This document shows positions 1 through 11,513 of a stretch of 64,000 nt of DNA, one piece after another (within the stretch, counting starts at the first letter, position 1; every line of letters begins with the position of its first letter). Location: contig NC_066338.1 of NCBI RefSeq assembly GCF_022539315.1, forward strand, positions 1,054,001 to 1,118,000, read 5' to 3'. The stretch is from Serinus canaria. Lineage: Eukaryota > Chordata > Aves > Passeriformes > Fringillidae. Position numbers and translations under genes: made by a program. The notes under the pieces were generated by a model, which saw only the letters and a list, made by a program, of their open reading frames with translations, did not search any database and was not told the DNA's origin.

Positions 1-3000
1 CTCACTAGTTCAGGAGCTCAGTCTTACCTGCATTCTAATGCTTTTTTATGTTCCTGATGGCACGGCTTAGACATCCTTTTCTCCATTACCATCATGATTT
101 CCATATAAAGTGATGAGAATTTTTCTTCATGATTGGTGAAGTAAAGTGTCATAACATTCACATCAAGTCAATTTGAAGGTTTTTTTCCAAAAGGAATCTC
201 TTCCTTCCTAATGAAAATCATTGGCAATAGCAAACCTACTCTGTTTTTCAGGAAGTGATATAATACACCCATACAGTACAATGTCCTCTCTATTCTTTTT
301 TCACCAGAAGAAGAAAACTGCTGTTTTCTCTTTCTTCTATCACCTTAGACTTACTTGATTCAAAACCTTTTTAAACCTTTGAATTTCTAGTTCTAGCTAA
401 TTCCTTTCACAGTGTGCTATAGCATATGTATTTTAAAAGGCCATTTGTACTTATTGCAATGGCTTACTTCTATTCTACTATGAAATGGCTGTACTTCTTT
501 TAGGGAAACATAAAGGTGCAGTAATGTTTTATCTTATACAAAATTTAAAAAACCCAACTATTCAAAATGATACCAGAAAATGATGTCTGTAAAACCGTGG
601 CAGGAGGCTTTTTCCAGAACAATGTGCAGTTCTTCCCAATTCTGTTTTTCCCTCTGATTACTTTGTACACAAATATTTTTATTTTTACAATCTTTTAACA
701 GTGGCATGTTGCTACTGGGGTAGGGTATTGCCCTGCCAGCATTGGAATTGACTTGCCTGTAGTTGTGTTCAAATTTGCTGATGGGATAAGGGTTTTTTGC
801 TGAACACACTTTAGCAAGCAAGAGAGCTTCTTAGTCTTTAGATGCTATGAGTCCCAGAAAAAAATGAATGAGGTGTTTACATGCCTTGTGTTTTGAAGAG
901 AGATCAAAAACTTATTTCTGGGGGTCACCTCCCTTTTGGTACAGAAAGAGCACAGAGGGCTTTGAAGCAGCACTTTCACCCTCTTTGCATTCACTAGGAA
1001 ATCTGAGACAGAGCTTGCCCCAAGGTTTGTGCAAAAATACTCTTTTGATGCAACTGTTAACCAGACAAGTTCTCTGGGAAAATTTGTGGGGCAGAAGGCA
1101 AGCCCTTCCTGGGAAATCTACTGAAATGGTTCAGAAGTTATTCCCGTTCACTGTTGCTAACTTCTGCTGTCTAACTGTCGGATATGCTTGGGACCATGTT
1201 GAAATAATTCTTAACAATGTTCTGAGGCTGCAATATTGAGTAAACATAGATATTTTCCATAGGTGTCAGGGAAAAATATTTTTATTGGTAAAAATGAGTT
1301 CAATGGAAAACAATAACAGCATGGTAGAAAAAAAATTACATCAATAGAATGAAGATGCCTAGAACTCTTCTTCTGAAGTTACACAGAGTCAGTATTTTCT
1401 AAATAAGGTTGTGAAACTTATGAAGAAGTAGGAGTACATTCCACCTGACTGATGCACAAGTTCATGTTTCCAACTTACAAAAAACATAGTATTAAAAGAA
1501 AAATGTTCTGCCTTGTGGAAAAGGAGCCCATTAGTAATTTTATCAAAGGTAGGATTAGATCAAGTATTCCTACAAGACAGTAGTAGTACTATGAAAAGCC
1601 TTTTGGCATCTATTTGAATACAGGAAACTTGAGCAAGCAGAAGTGTCTTTCCCTGCTGCAAGCTGTACTTCCTATTTGCTCCTGCTGCTTAAACATTGTT
1701 GAAAGAAAACTTGTCAAAATAAGACTACTGTATACAAACAACTGTAACTATCCATTGCATTCCCTCCAATTTTAACTAGAAAATATCAGACACATACTCT
1801 AGTTGAATATTCTAATGCATAGATGGAGTATACCGTCACTAATGAATGGATACTCTGGACAAAGGAGCAAATGCTGATGAATTTCAGAGAAGGAAATCAT
1901 TGGAGAACTAACTGCAGTCCCTCGGCTTACCAAGAAATGATGCCCAGTAAATCCCAACCTGAAACATACATAACTCCTTTTTGAAATGGGTTGAATCTAT
2001 GGTCTTATATTCTTCCTATATGAAGAAACTGTGTTTTGAATCAGTCTTCAAAATGGTATGGCTAAAGACCTTAGATGCCTCCATTTTATTTTTTTTTCCC
2101 AGAAGCAACTGTCTCAAAACCTCTTTAAACTGACTTTTTCCCTTAAGATGCCATATTTTAAAAGAACACCTTGTCATTTAACAGGCTATTCCAAACATCA
2201 TTTCCAAATTTAGACTAAAAGTAACACTCTTCCTAGTTATCTTTCTTTTTTTGCAGCTCTGTGCTAACATAGGCAGCAGAGAACAGACCGCAGCTCTTTC
2301 TGGAGCATCTTGAACAAATGCCCTTGCTTATGTTCCAATCTTTCACTTCGCCAAAATCCCTAACGATGAAGAAACGGTTGTGAAGGCACTACTAGTAGTA
2401 TTATATGGCAATCTATGGGTGTGATTTATCAAGTAGAATTTGTATCACATAGATGATACTTGGCAAGGAGCAAATGAAGGGGTTTCTTGATGTTACAAAT
2501 GAAGGGGTTTCAAGACTGATGTTACATGTCAGTAATTTAAAAAGATAACAAGAAGGATATTTTCTAACAGTGAACCTAATTACACCCCTACCCATGGACA
2601 TCTGAATCTTAGTAATAGACAGTGTCTGATTTAGAAAAAAATAAAGAATTACCAATGTTTAAACAAACATATGATCATAAACACTTTGCTGATGGAATGT
2701 AGCCTATTCATTGGCTGAAATGAAGCATATAGACAGGACATATGAAATATTTTTTTGTGGATCAAATATTTATTTTCTAAAGTGATGCTTACAGATGGTG
2801 AACTCACCAACTTTGATATTATATATACAGTAGATAAGAGTCCATAACTTTCTCCATCAAGTTATCCCTTGGAATCATCATCCAAGGGGATTTTTCCCCT
2901 GCATCTGTGAAAAGGTGCCTACCTTTTTCACAATACTTTTGCAGCAGCATTATTAGGCCTGATTGGCTGGTACGGAGGGTGAATTATCAGCAGCAAGGTG

Positions 3001-4509
3001 ACTGGCCAGGGTCATTTGCTTCAATGGATTTTGATCTACGGAATATTTTGAAGAACTGCTTCAGCCCTGTTTGTCAAACACAGCCTTCAAATGGTGCTAA
3101 ACAATTGTTTGGTCTGTGGATCACATGAAAAAGTCCTTTCTGGTGCCTGTACTGGGCCATACGCTCTTTATTCTCTCCCTCACCTTCTCCATCACCTCTC
3201 ATCTGTTTCACGTGAGCTGTGTTCAAGGTCCACGGGATACTTTTCACAGAATCTTGAGGCCTGATGCAGTAAGAATGATGAATAGAACACAGCTGGGATG
3301 AATTTTCCAGTTTGGATAAAATGTATTGTGCACACAAATCCAATGAGAAGGTGTTCCCCCTATGCCCGGAAAAACCTTCACTAGTACTAGTGTTCTACAT
3401 AAACTGCAATTTAGTCTGAAATAAAAGCTTTTGTCTGAGAGTATATAAGAGATTTGTATGAAGCATAGTTATCTGACAGATGCATTTTTGAATATCAGAG
3501 GAAAAAGAAAATGGCAAGAAGTTTTTAATTTTACTAGTTTTAATTTTCAATTCCATACACTTTTTCAAAAAGTGTCAATCTCAAATGGCCATCAACATAT
3601 TTCAGTCATCTGTAAGTTACACATTTGAAATGTGTTTCAAATCAAAAGAATTTCAAATCTTTCCTCAAAGTTGATATGCCTAGCTTTAGTATTTCTAATC
3701 TAGATTAGATGAAAGGAAGACCTTTTTTTGCTGTTGGGGTGCTGGAATGCCGGAACAGGTTGCCCAGAGAAGTTGTGTTAGTCGCATCCCTGAACGTATT
3801 CAAGGTCAGCTTGGATGGGGCTTTGAACAGCAACGAATGCAACTCTTGATTGTAGAGAAACAAAGTTTGAATAAAGAAACTCAGGTTGAAGTATAGGAGC
3901 AAATCTCAGCAAATCTCAGCTCTTGGGGTAAATTCAAAGATGTACAAAATTGCATTTATCTATGATTTTCACTACTGTAACAGAAAGCTTAATGAAAACT
4001 ATGCAGAAGATATCAAATTTTCAAAGAGATAAGAACTACAACATAAAACACATGGGATGTGTTTCAACATGGGACACTCTCTGAGAAAAAATCTCTGTCT
4101 TTAAACAGTTCATCACGTTAGGATTTAATGAAGCACCAAAGAAGGTGGTAAAATATCCTTCAGGACATTATTTACCGTAGTTCAGCCTGGCCATTAGTCG
4201 GAATTGGTGTTTGAACTAATGTAGATGTACCACACACACTTCCCATGCACTGAGAAATTACTGTTTACAATGAATAAGCAATGAGGATCAAAACTGATTG
4301 AAAGCATATTAAAAATGTGAAATATTTCACTGTAAATGATTGATGATCAAAATAGTTATTCCACCTTAGTGAGGGACAAACAAATTCTTCTATATCATGA
4401 TGGTTTAAAATTGTATTAACCAATATTTTCTTCTGAAATGACATAATTTAATTTCTTCTCTTTTGAGAAGAAAATATTCCTAGACATACAGCACTTGAGA
4501 ACTAAGTAA
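1..4509 (+). repeat. Block A, copy 1 of a ~4.4 kb duplicated segment (direct)
   Basis: Position 1 aligns with 16976 and the similarity continues collinearly to about 4500 (equivalent to about 21430). The same block is reverse-complemented at 60249-64000. In the first 120 bases I count about 6 differences from copy 2, so divergence is near 5%. Where I compared all three, copies 2 and 3 share states that copy 1 lacks, for example near 860-950, 2470-2515 and 3440, so copy 1 is the outlier. The block is AT-rich and mostly unassigned; the one element recognised inside is a short CR1 piece. The copy runs into an assembly gap, so its true right end is unknown. Frames in it are not maintained between copies and I do not call genes. 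Confidence 0.9.
3716..3840 (+). mobile_element. Short CR1 LINE 3' fragment inside block A copy 1
   Basis: The stretch reads like the end of CR1 open reading frame 2 and its 3' region in sense orientation: an AACAGGTTGCCCAGAGAAG core followed by a CTTGGATGGGGCTTTGA core. Homologous pieces lie at the equivalent places in the other two copies of the block, so the CR1 insertion is older than the block duplication. It is far too short to encode anything. Confidence 0.7.
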
Positions 4510-5009
4510 NNNNNNNNNNNNNNNNNNNNNNNNNNNNNNNNNNNNNNNNNNNNNNNNNNNNNNNNNNNNNNNNNNNNNNNNNNNNNNNNNNNNNNNNNNN
4601 NNNNNNNNNNNNNNNNNNNNNNNNNNNNNNNNNNNNNNNNNNNNNNNNNNNNNNNNNNNNNNNNNNNNNNNNNNNNNNNNNNNNNNNNNNNNNNNNNNNN
4701 NNNNNNNNNNNNNNNNNNNNNNNNNNNNNNNNNNNNNNNNNNNNNNNNNNNNNNNNNNNNNNNNNNNNNNNNNNNNNNNNNNNNNNNNNNNNNNNNNNNN
4801 NNNNNNNNNNNNNNNNNNNNNNNNNNNNNNNNNNNNNNNNNNNNNNNNNNNNNNNNNNNNNNNNNNNNNNNNNNNNNNNNNNNNNNNNNNNNNNNNNNNN
4901 NNNNNNNNNNNNNNNNNNNNNNNNNNNNNNNNNNNNNNNNNNNNNNNNNNNNNNNNNNNNNNNNNNNNNNNNNNNNNNNNNNNNNNNNNNNNNNNNNNNN
5001 NNNNNNNNN
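4510..5009. other. Assembly gap of exactly 500 N
   Basis: All 500 bases are N, a round number typical of a scaffolding placeholder rather than a measured distance. The last real bases before the gap (ending AAGTAA) fall at the inner end of block A, where copies 2 and 3 continue into more shared sequence. The sequence after the gap (from 5010) does not resemble that continuation. The gap may therefore hide a duplication boundary or a false join. Confidence 0.99.
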
Positions 5010-5129
5010 ACATAGGCTTCTAAGTCTTGTCTTGTCCTACTTACCTAGGACAAAAACTGGAAAGAGGATAGATTAGAGTTAGCAGCTGTTTAACATTTGC
5101 ACATCCTCTTCCGCTAGAGAAGAGGTCAA

Positions 5130-5450
5130 GGATGGTTTTCTGGCCCTCCCTCCATGAGCTGCAGCTTCCTTCAAGGCACTTGCACCTGCTGTGGCATGGA
5201 GCTCTGCACCAGCTGCAGTGTAGGTATGTGTTCCTCCATGGTTCTCTAGGGACTGCTAGGAGAAAACCTGCTTCACTAGGATGGCTTCAGGGACTGCGAG
5301 GGATTCTTTGCTTTGTCAACTAGAACACCTCCTACTCCTTCTTGTCTCACTTTAGTATCACGGAGCTGCTTCCCATCCTCTTTTTTCCCCTCACTTGCCA
5401 CTGCCTATTCATATGTGTTGTGCTTTTGACAATATATTCTCACAGAGACT
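5130..5450 (+). mobile_element. Fragment of a recurrent avian interspersed repeat, family not named
   Basis: The segment around GAGCTGCAGCTTCCTTCAAG, followed by short phrases alternating CTGCTTCAC and GGACTGC and then a CACCTCCT motif, resembles a repeat I recall from many bird genomes. Another part of what I believe is the same repeat occurs at 27215-27490 and, reversed, at 55205-55480. I cannot name the family. The 63-codon frame in it has no recognisable domain and I do not treat it as a gene. Confidence 0.35.
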
Positions 5451-5797
5451 GATGGGCTCAGTGGCAAAAATGTGTCTTGCTAGAAAATGACATGCCATAC
5501 AAAACCATGATTTTACCAAAAAGAAGAGTGGAAGTACAAATATCCTGCTAAAGGTCCGGAAAATTGACAGTGCTTCATTGTAATACATTTTGCCTTCTTT
5601 CTCCTTCAGATCTGGAAAGAATACTGGGCAGGAGACAGTGTTGTTTCAAGGAAAAGACTTTGTTAGGATTCTAGGCTGCATGTTCAACTTTCTGGAGAAA
5701 ATTGAGGAAAGGCACTTTGTCTTTTGGGGTAAATATCATTAGGCAGTAGCAACAAATTCCGACCTACAAGAGCAGGTCAAAATCTGGTGAGACCAAG
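5451..5797. other. Unassigned sequence
   Basis: About 350 bases of AT-rich sequence between the preceding interspersed repeat and the next LTR. I see no long frame, RNA gene or recognisable element. Confidence 0.5.
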
Positions 5798-6361
5798 TGT
5801 CCTGGTTTAGGACAAATTAGGGGAAATCTCCGAAAGGGAGTCCCCTAAAAACAAACCTCCAACCACCCCTCCCCCAATACCGGGTTCGGGAAGGAATTCC
5901 TAGGAGGAGAAAAGTGGAAAATAAAACCTATTTAATAACAAGTAACAAAGGAACACTCCCCAACACAAGAAAAGAAAAAGAAACCAGGCAGTGTTGTGGA
6001 GGGTGCTGAGCGTCTCTCGCAGACTCCGGGGGGTCCTGGATGTCCCAGGTCAGGTCCGGAGCCGGTACGGTATCTTCAGGGGAGGGTAAGAAAGAGGGAA
6101 AGGGGAAAAAAAAGAAAAAAAAAAAGAAGAGCGCAAAAAACCAAGCAAGCCAAGCTAAGCAGCAGCAGCAAGCAAAAGCAAAACCAGCCAGTAAGCTAAG
6201 CAGCAGCAGCCCGCCAGCCAAAAGCAAAAGCCGAGGTGCCTGGTCACCCTCACCCCCCCCCCCCGCCCCGCCGCAGCAAGACGGCCGGTGGGGGGGGGGG
6301 GGGGGGAAGAAAGGCCAGACACAACACACGATATTGGGATAAAGGCTGTCACCCCACGACA
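5798..6361 (-). mobile_element. Solo LTR of endogenous-retrovirus type, 564 bp
   Basis: The element is bounded by TG...CA and flanked by a 5-bp direct repeat CCAAG (5793-5797 and 6362-6366), the hallmark of LTR integration; 5-bp duplications are typical of ERVL-like elements. Its right end read on the minus strand (TGTCGTGGGGTGACAGCC) resembles the start of the LTR at 11514, and its left end (TGTCCTGGTTTAGGACAAAT) is the reverse complement of that LTR's end, so both belong to one family and this one points left. Inside are an A/G-rich tract near 6087-6130, two copies of an AAGCTAAGCAGCAGCAG motif, a C run (6252-6264) and an 18-G run (6289-6306). No internal retroviral genes flank it. Confidence 0.85.
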
Positions 6362-6967
6362 CCAAGCAATATAGCTGGAGTGGCCAGGACAGAACCATAG
6401 AGTGGTAGAATCAGTTGAATTGGAAGGGGCCCATCAGGAGCATCAAGTCCAACTTCTGGCCCTGCATGGGACCTTCCTTGAGAATCACACCAGATGCCTG
6501 AGAGCAATGTCCAAAAGCTTCTTGAACTCAAGATAGGCAGGATGCTGTGACCACTCCCTGGAGAGACTCTTCCAGTGCCCAGCCATCCTCTGGTTAAAAA
6601 CTTTTTCCTGATACCCGACCTAAGCCTCGCCTGGCTCAGCTGCATGCCATTTCCCTGAGCTCTGTCCTTGTAAACCTCATGTGAGAACTTTCTGATACCT
6701 TCATGTCTTTTTTCATTGTGGCACCCAAAACTGCCCCCAAGCACTCAAGGTGAGGCCGCCCCAGAGCAAAGCAGAGCAGAGCAGTGCAGGACAATGCCCT
6801 CCCTTGCCCAGCTGGTGATACTGTGCCTGATGCAGCCCAGGACAGGCTTGGCCCTCCTGGGGTGCATGAGGCCAGGGCACTGCTGAAGCACATTCAGCTT
6901 GCCATTGGCCAGGAGCCTGGCTTCCTTTCTGCAGTGCTTCTCTCCAGCCTCAGGCTCCCTAGTCTAT

Positions 6968-6989
6968 ACACACACACACACACACACAC
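6968..6989. repeat. (AC)11 microsatellite
   Basis: An uninterrupted AC dinucleotide run of 22 bases lies within the CR1 fragment. Confidence 0.95.
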
Positions 6990-7060
6990 CAGGGTAGCCC
7001 TGTCCCAGGTGCTGAATCCAGCACTTGCTCTCGTACAACTCCATATGGTTGGGGATTGCC

Positions 7061-7632
7061 TGTGGGGATCCATGAAAACAGAGGATTTTGGGAAAGCTGC
7101 AAAAGGCAGGCCTCAGAGACAGCAGAACTGTGGTTGGAGCTAAGCAGTAGTCATAATATTTGTCAGCAGAAAAATGATAGAAGAAGTAGAGAAGTAAGGA
7201 CAAATAGAACAATGGCCTGTGTATTAATGCTTGACCAGAACAACTCCCTAAGCTACAGCAAAATATATCCAGCCAGATGTCAGGAAGTTCAAAGCTTAAA
7301 AATGGAGCTCTGTGCATTGTATCTTAAGGCTTACAAGCAGGTCCTTTATTCAAAAGAAGCAAGCATTCTTTGAACCAAAGGTACGTGTGCTTCTAGGGAT
7401 TGGAGAGAACTACTGTCAATATGCTTTTGCTTTGTGGGATTGGTCAAGAAACTTTTCAAGTAAGTTGTAACATTAAGTTCTTTGTCTGCTGTTGGGGGCG
7501 TGAGCTGCTGGTATCTTCCCACTGTCATAACCATGTCATGAGACTGATGCTAGAAAATACAACAGCTTGGGACGCCTTCCCCAGCAGTCCCACCCCTTTC
7601 GTGATTTGTGCATCGACTCCTGGCCAGCCATA
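7061..7632 (+). mobile_element. Solo LTR inserted in CR1, 572 bp
   Basis: The element begins TGTGGGGATCC and ends AGCCATA (TG...TA), flanked by a perfect 6-bp duplication ATTGCC at 7055-7060 and 7633-7638. Removing the LTR and one TSD copy restores a continuous CR1 sequence across GGGGATTGCCCATCTC, so the insertion is younger than the CR1. A related LTR lies in the opposite orientation at 40690-41243; both share the segment around CTGTCAATATGCTT and the GTCATAACCATGTCATGAGAC region. Small frames in it are not conserved. Confidence 0.85.
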
Positions 7633-7800
7633 ATTGCCCATCTCTCTTATTTGTCAAGATCTCTCTGCAGGGTCTCACTGCCCTCAAGGGAGTTAGTTCA
7701 CAGCTCTTCCCAGTTTAGTACCTTTGGCAAACTTGCTTAATATTCCTTCAAGCGCCAAGTCTAGGTTGTTCAAAAGATGTTGAAGAGGACTGACCCAAAG

Positions 7801-9640
7801 ATGATACTGTCTTAGCCACTGAAATTAGCGCTTCCTGCTTCTTCTTGCTCCTCAGTGCAGAAATCACAACAAATGTCTTGTTTCTTTTCTATCCATGCAG
7901 ATATCTTTGCTTATGCTCATGCTTTGTATCCCAACAGCAGCTGACACGACATTTACTTACACAGCAAGAGCATGCTTTTCCTGCTGTTACTAGACTTTTG
8001 CTATCTGTCAATCAGTGACCTTTGCAACTGAAGTCAGACCTTCAGCATTTCTCATCAAAAGAGTAGAATGTCCTCAGAAGAAGAGAAAACTTTGCTGCAT
8101 ACTCTGTAAGCCTGCAGAATTTATCATAAGGAGTTAGCATCTCAAGCAATTCAGCACTGACCCTATACTTGAGCAGGGAAAAAACTTCAAAGAAGAGCTG
8201 TTTAATGCAGCAACATATCTGAGAAATAAAACAACTAGGATCTTCCAAACTGGTCCCTGCAGTAGAAATCTACTTGTAAGAATACAGAAGATAAAAGATA
8301 TGGTTTGGAAAGGCTATATCCTTGCTAAGCTACATTGGATCTCATCCTGTACATGAAAGATCAAGAAGCTAAAAGTGGAGCTAGAGAGACACGTCCAGAT
8401 AATGAGATATAGCAAAGCATTTTTCAAGATAATTAGGCATTCTGGTGGACTGGGCAGTTAGGTTAAATCTGCCACACGTACTCACTTTTGGGGACTGAAT
8501 TGTGGAGTGCTAAACCATATCTGCTGCTATATCAAGTAAAAGAGATCCATCCAAATTGTATGGTTAGTGTGAACACTCTCACTCTCTATTGCAAAACACT
8601 TCATAAGCTATTAACCGGTCCTAGGAACAAAATGAAATAAAGCCGTTATACCATCTTGGAATGGGAAAATATATTCAAAATATTTTTTTACTTATGTTTT
8701 CTTCTTTTTCCTTTATTTTTTTTTTTTTTGTAATCCCAAAGGATGTGATTCATAATTTCAACCATTCTGGAATGCTTTCAACAGATGAACCCAGCATAGT
8801 ATTTTTATTACAGGCTCTTGCCCCTTACATTCTTCATGACAGTTTTGGAATATACTCCACAGTCATTTGATCTCCATCAGTTTTTTTATCTCTCTCCCCA
8901 GAGACAAATTGTAAAGGACCACCATAACCCCTAAAAATCATCATTTCTCTGGTTTCTCAAAGCTTTTTGAGAAAGTTGCTTTGGTTTGGTTTTTTTATAT
9001 TGCATCATTCCTAATGTCTTCAGACCTACTACAAGTGGAATTTAAAAATAAATAATTTCTTAAAGAGACTGTGAAAGATAATGAACTGCCAGTCTTGGTA
9101 TTTGTATGTTTCTAAATCCTTTTGATTTCAAGGTTGCCTTCCTCAATCCTCAGTTTAATTCAAAAACATTGTGTTTCTAAAGGAGACCCAGTTCAATTGC
9201 TTCTGCAAATTCACCTTCATTTTATGGGATTGTACTTCAAGAAATCTTGTTTCATTCAAACATGAAAAGTAAAGATTTGACATCATATGTGACCCTTTCA
9301 TCTGTTGGAACTCTATTTCGTTGCGTGAGTTTCACAGTTGCCTCAAAGAAGATTCCTTTCAATTCGCATAGCATGTTATCTGAAGATCTGTCTGCTTTCT
9401 TCGCTTGCTTTAATGGGAAGACAAGGGAAATACATTCTGAATGTTATCTTTTATAGTCTACTTTTACCTAGCAGTGTGCTTATATTGACTAGAACCAATT
9501 TCAGCTGGAAAGAACATATTGTCATGATCTGCTCATACGAAGGGGGTGGTGACGTTTTCTCAACTGATCTTGGAGTGCAAAAGACAAGATGGAAAGGGGA
9601 TTGCAGTATCACTCCAAACAAATGCACCTTTCTAGAATGA
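7801..9640. other. Unassigned AT-rich sequence
   Basis: About 1.8 kb without a recognised element. It holds a T-run near 8718-8730 and several short frames of 60-100 codons with no domain, no homologous copy in the window to test them, and no splice context I can defend. I see no tRNA-like or other RNA gene. Confidence 0.5.
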
Positions 9641-10490
9641 CCACAGCAAATGCCTTAAAGGAATTAGGGAGAGGAAAAGAATAGAAAAGAGGGGGAGAAA
9701 GAGACAGGGAGTATAAGTACCGAATGGAGAGAGATGAAGTCCTCGCAGTCCAGCCGATGGAGTTCTCCTAGGGGAGATCTCCAAGTCCTGGTTAACTCAA
9801 GGTTCTATTATAGTCCATTGCTGAGGGGGGAAACAGATCTAGAAATGGCTGAGGGGGAGCAGATACAATAAAGAGCAAGTCTATTGAAATTGCTGAGGGG
9901 GACAAAGGTATTGAAGACAGGTACAGACAGTCCATGTTCTCAGCAGGATAAGTCAATATCAGCAGTGAGTGGGAGCCATTGTTTCAGGACTGGTTTCTAT
10001 GGGAAACCAGTCTCGTCCAGTGAACACATCTGCAGGCAACACTTAGCAGGCATCCTGCTTCAGTCAGGCCAGCACTCCTGGATCAGAATTACGGGGGTCT
10101 CAGCCTCAGGCCTTGGGAGGGGGGCTTCAATCTCTGTCCCTCATGGTGGTAGTGGAGCAGATGAAGGATTTTCCATGGGGCGGCTACCACAGTTGCCCCA
10201 GCAAGTTCATCTGGCCAAGAGGTGGGAAAATTCCTGGGCTGGTGTGGCAAAGCAGGTGCAAGCATATAGGGCGTGTTGCCTCTTGGCAGGCCCTGCTAGA
10301 AGCAGTCACTGTAGACACAGCTGCCAACAATCACTTGGCAGGCCAGAATTCTGCTCAGGGGCCTCAGGATTTCTGGCGTTCCTCCACTACCGGCAGGCCA
10401 GCAATCCGATCAGGGTCCTCAGCCTCCTGATGTCTGTCCTAGGCACGGTCGTGACGCAAATGCGGGGAACTTCGGACCGTCTTTGACATG
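9641..10490. mobile_element. Possible LTR or ERV-derived segment, unassigned
   Basis: The composition changes abruptly from AT-rich flanks to G-rich sequence. The segment has a TATA-like GGGAGTATAAGTACC near 9708, three copies of a GCTGAGGGGG motif (about 9822-9901), an AATAAAG near 9869 and several GGCAGGCC motifs further on. These features resemble an LTR with a promoter and polyadenylation signal, but I could not find a clean terminal pair or TSD. A 200-codon frame at 9884-10486 runs through it; its composition and lack of a domain suggest chance openness in GC-richer DNA. Confidence 0.3.
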
Positions 10491-11474
10491 GATTAGAAAA
10501 TCTGTTTACTAAAATGGACAAAAAGAATGCGTAACATTTAGAATTGAGGAAAAATCAAAACCAAAACCAAAGCGTTTGGGCAATATCATTCTAGAGCATG
10601 CCATGTCTCTATGAGAAATGCAAAATCTTCTATTTTCAAATGCACTTGCAAATCACCATTTAGCATCTGGGTGGGGTTTTATTGTTTGTTTGTTTGAAAG
10701 CTCTGGCACTTATCTGATTATTTTTTGAGCTAGTTCAGCTCAAGTAAACAGAAAAACCTATGGGGACCAGGATGCCAGTTCACCACGTTGTAGTGAAGCA
10801 TTAGGTCAGCCTTCTGTATTCTAGAAATATGTCTATCCTATATGAAAATCAATGCATAGCACTATCCTCTTTTAAACTTTGTCCTTGCTACTGGGTTCCT
10901 GAATGATCAAGATGGTTTCAAATGAAACAACAGCCAGCCCTCTAAGATACTCCCCAAACTGTTGTGATGGAATAAGTTGATCAGGTGAAGAGCTCACTAT
11001 GCAAAACCCGAATATGATGTCAAGAATGCTCGGTTGTGGATTAGCATTGTTTGGGATCGTTTCTCCCTTACCCCACTGTGTAGGGATAGGAAAAAAGTAG
11101 GGAGCCACAAGGCTTTTACAGCTGTTCTTGTATTTTGGGATAGTAAGGATTTAGGGGAGTAAACAAAACTGTGGTGAGTTTTACTATTGACTTGATTGCT
11201 CTTTCACTTTGAATTAACTGCTTTGCATGTCAGCTTACCCATCACTATCAATGAGAAGAATACTATCTTCCTTCCTGCCCAAAGGATGTTTCATTATGCC
11301 TGTGATGTCAGGGACTTAAAAGCGAAAAACATTGGGATTGAAAGGAAGTACCTGCATGCCACAAGGTAACTGTAGTGAGCTGTGTTTCCTCCTCAGCTTC
11401 ACTGTGATAGTAGAATTTGAATGAGCAGTTCCAAAACTGCTAATTAAATTGAGATGAAATATCTAATTAAATAT
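10491..11474. other. Unassigned AT-rich sequence
   Basis: Roughly 1 kb with no recognised mobile element, RNA gene or conserved frame. Confidence 0.5.
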
Positions 11475-11508
11475 CTATTGAGATATGTCTGGTGACATAT
11501 CTCAATAG
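11475..11508. repeat. Perfect 15-bp inverted repeat with TGGT loop
   Basis: CTATTGAGATATGTC at 11475-11489 is followed by TGGT and then its exact reverse complement at 11494-11508. It lies 5 bases before the start of the next LTR. It could be a mutational palindrome or part of an older element; no T-tract or coding neighbour suggests a terminator. Confidence 0.9.
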
Positions 11509-11513
11509 AGCAG

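Larger units (their letters stand above)
6392..7800 (-). mobile_element. CR1 LINE 3' portion, minus strand, split by a later LTR
   Basis: The left end at about 6392 carries the degenerate CR1 3' tail (ACCATAGAGTGGTAGAATCA) followed by the characteristic GGAAGGGGCCCATCAGGAG and ATCAAGTCCAACTTCTGGCC segments. The match continues through a CTGATGCAGCCCAGGACAGG region to 7060, then resumes at 7639 with a CTCTCTGCAGGG core and fades near 7800. Between these points sits an LTR with its own TSD. Many indels and stops mean no functional reverse transcriptase can be made. A CA microsatellite (6968-6989) arose inside it. Confidence 0.85.

Noticed and set aside
868..1239. 123-codon frame in block A copy 1
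   Set aside because: Frameshifts and stops break it in copies 2 and 3; no domain is recognised.
4480..5013. 177-codon frame
   Set aside because: Consists almost entirely of N.
5928..6398. 156-codon proline/leucine-rich frame and a lysine-rich frame on the other strand
   Set aside because: Both are read-throughs of A/G, C and G tracts inside a solo LTR.
9884..10486. 200-codon frame in the G-rich block
   Set aside because: No recognisable domain, and it covers LTR-like signals; without a second copy or homologue I cannot support a gene.
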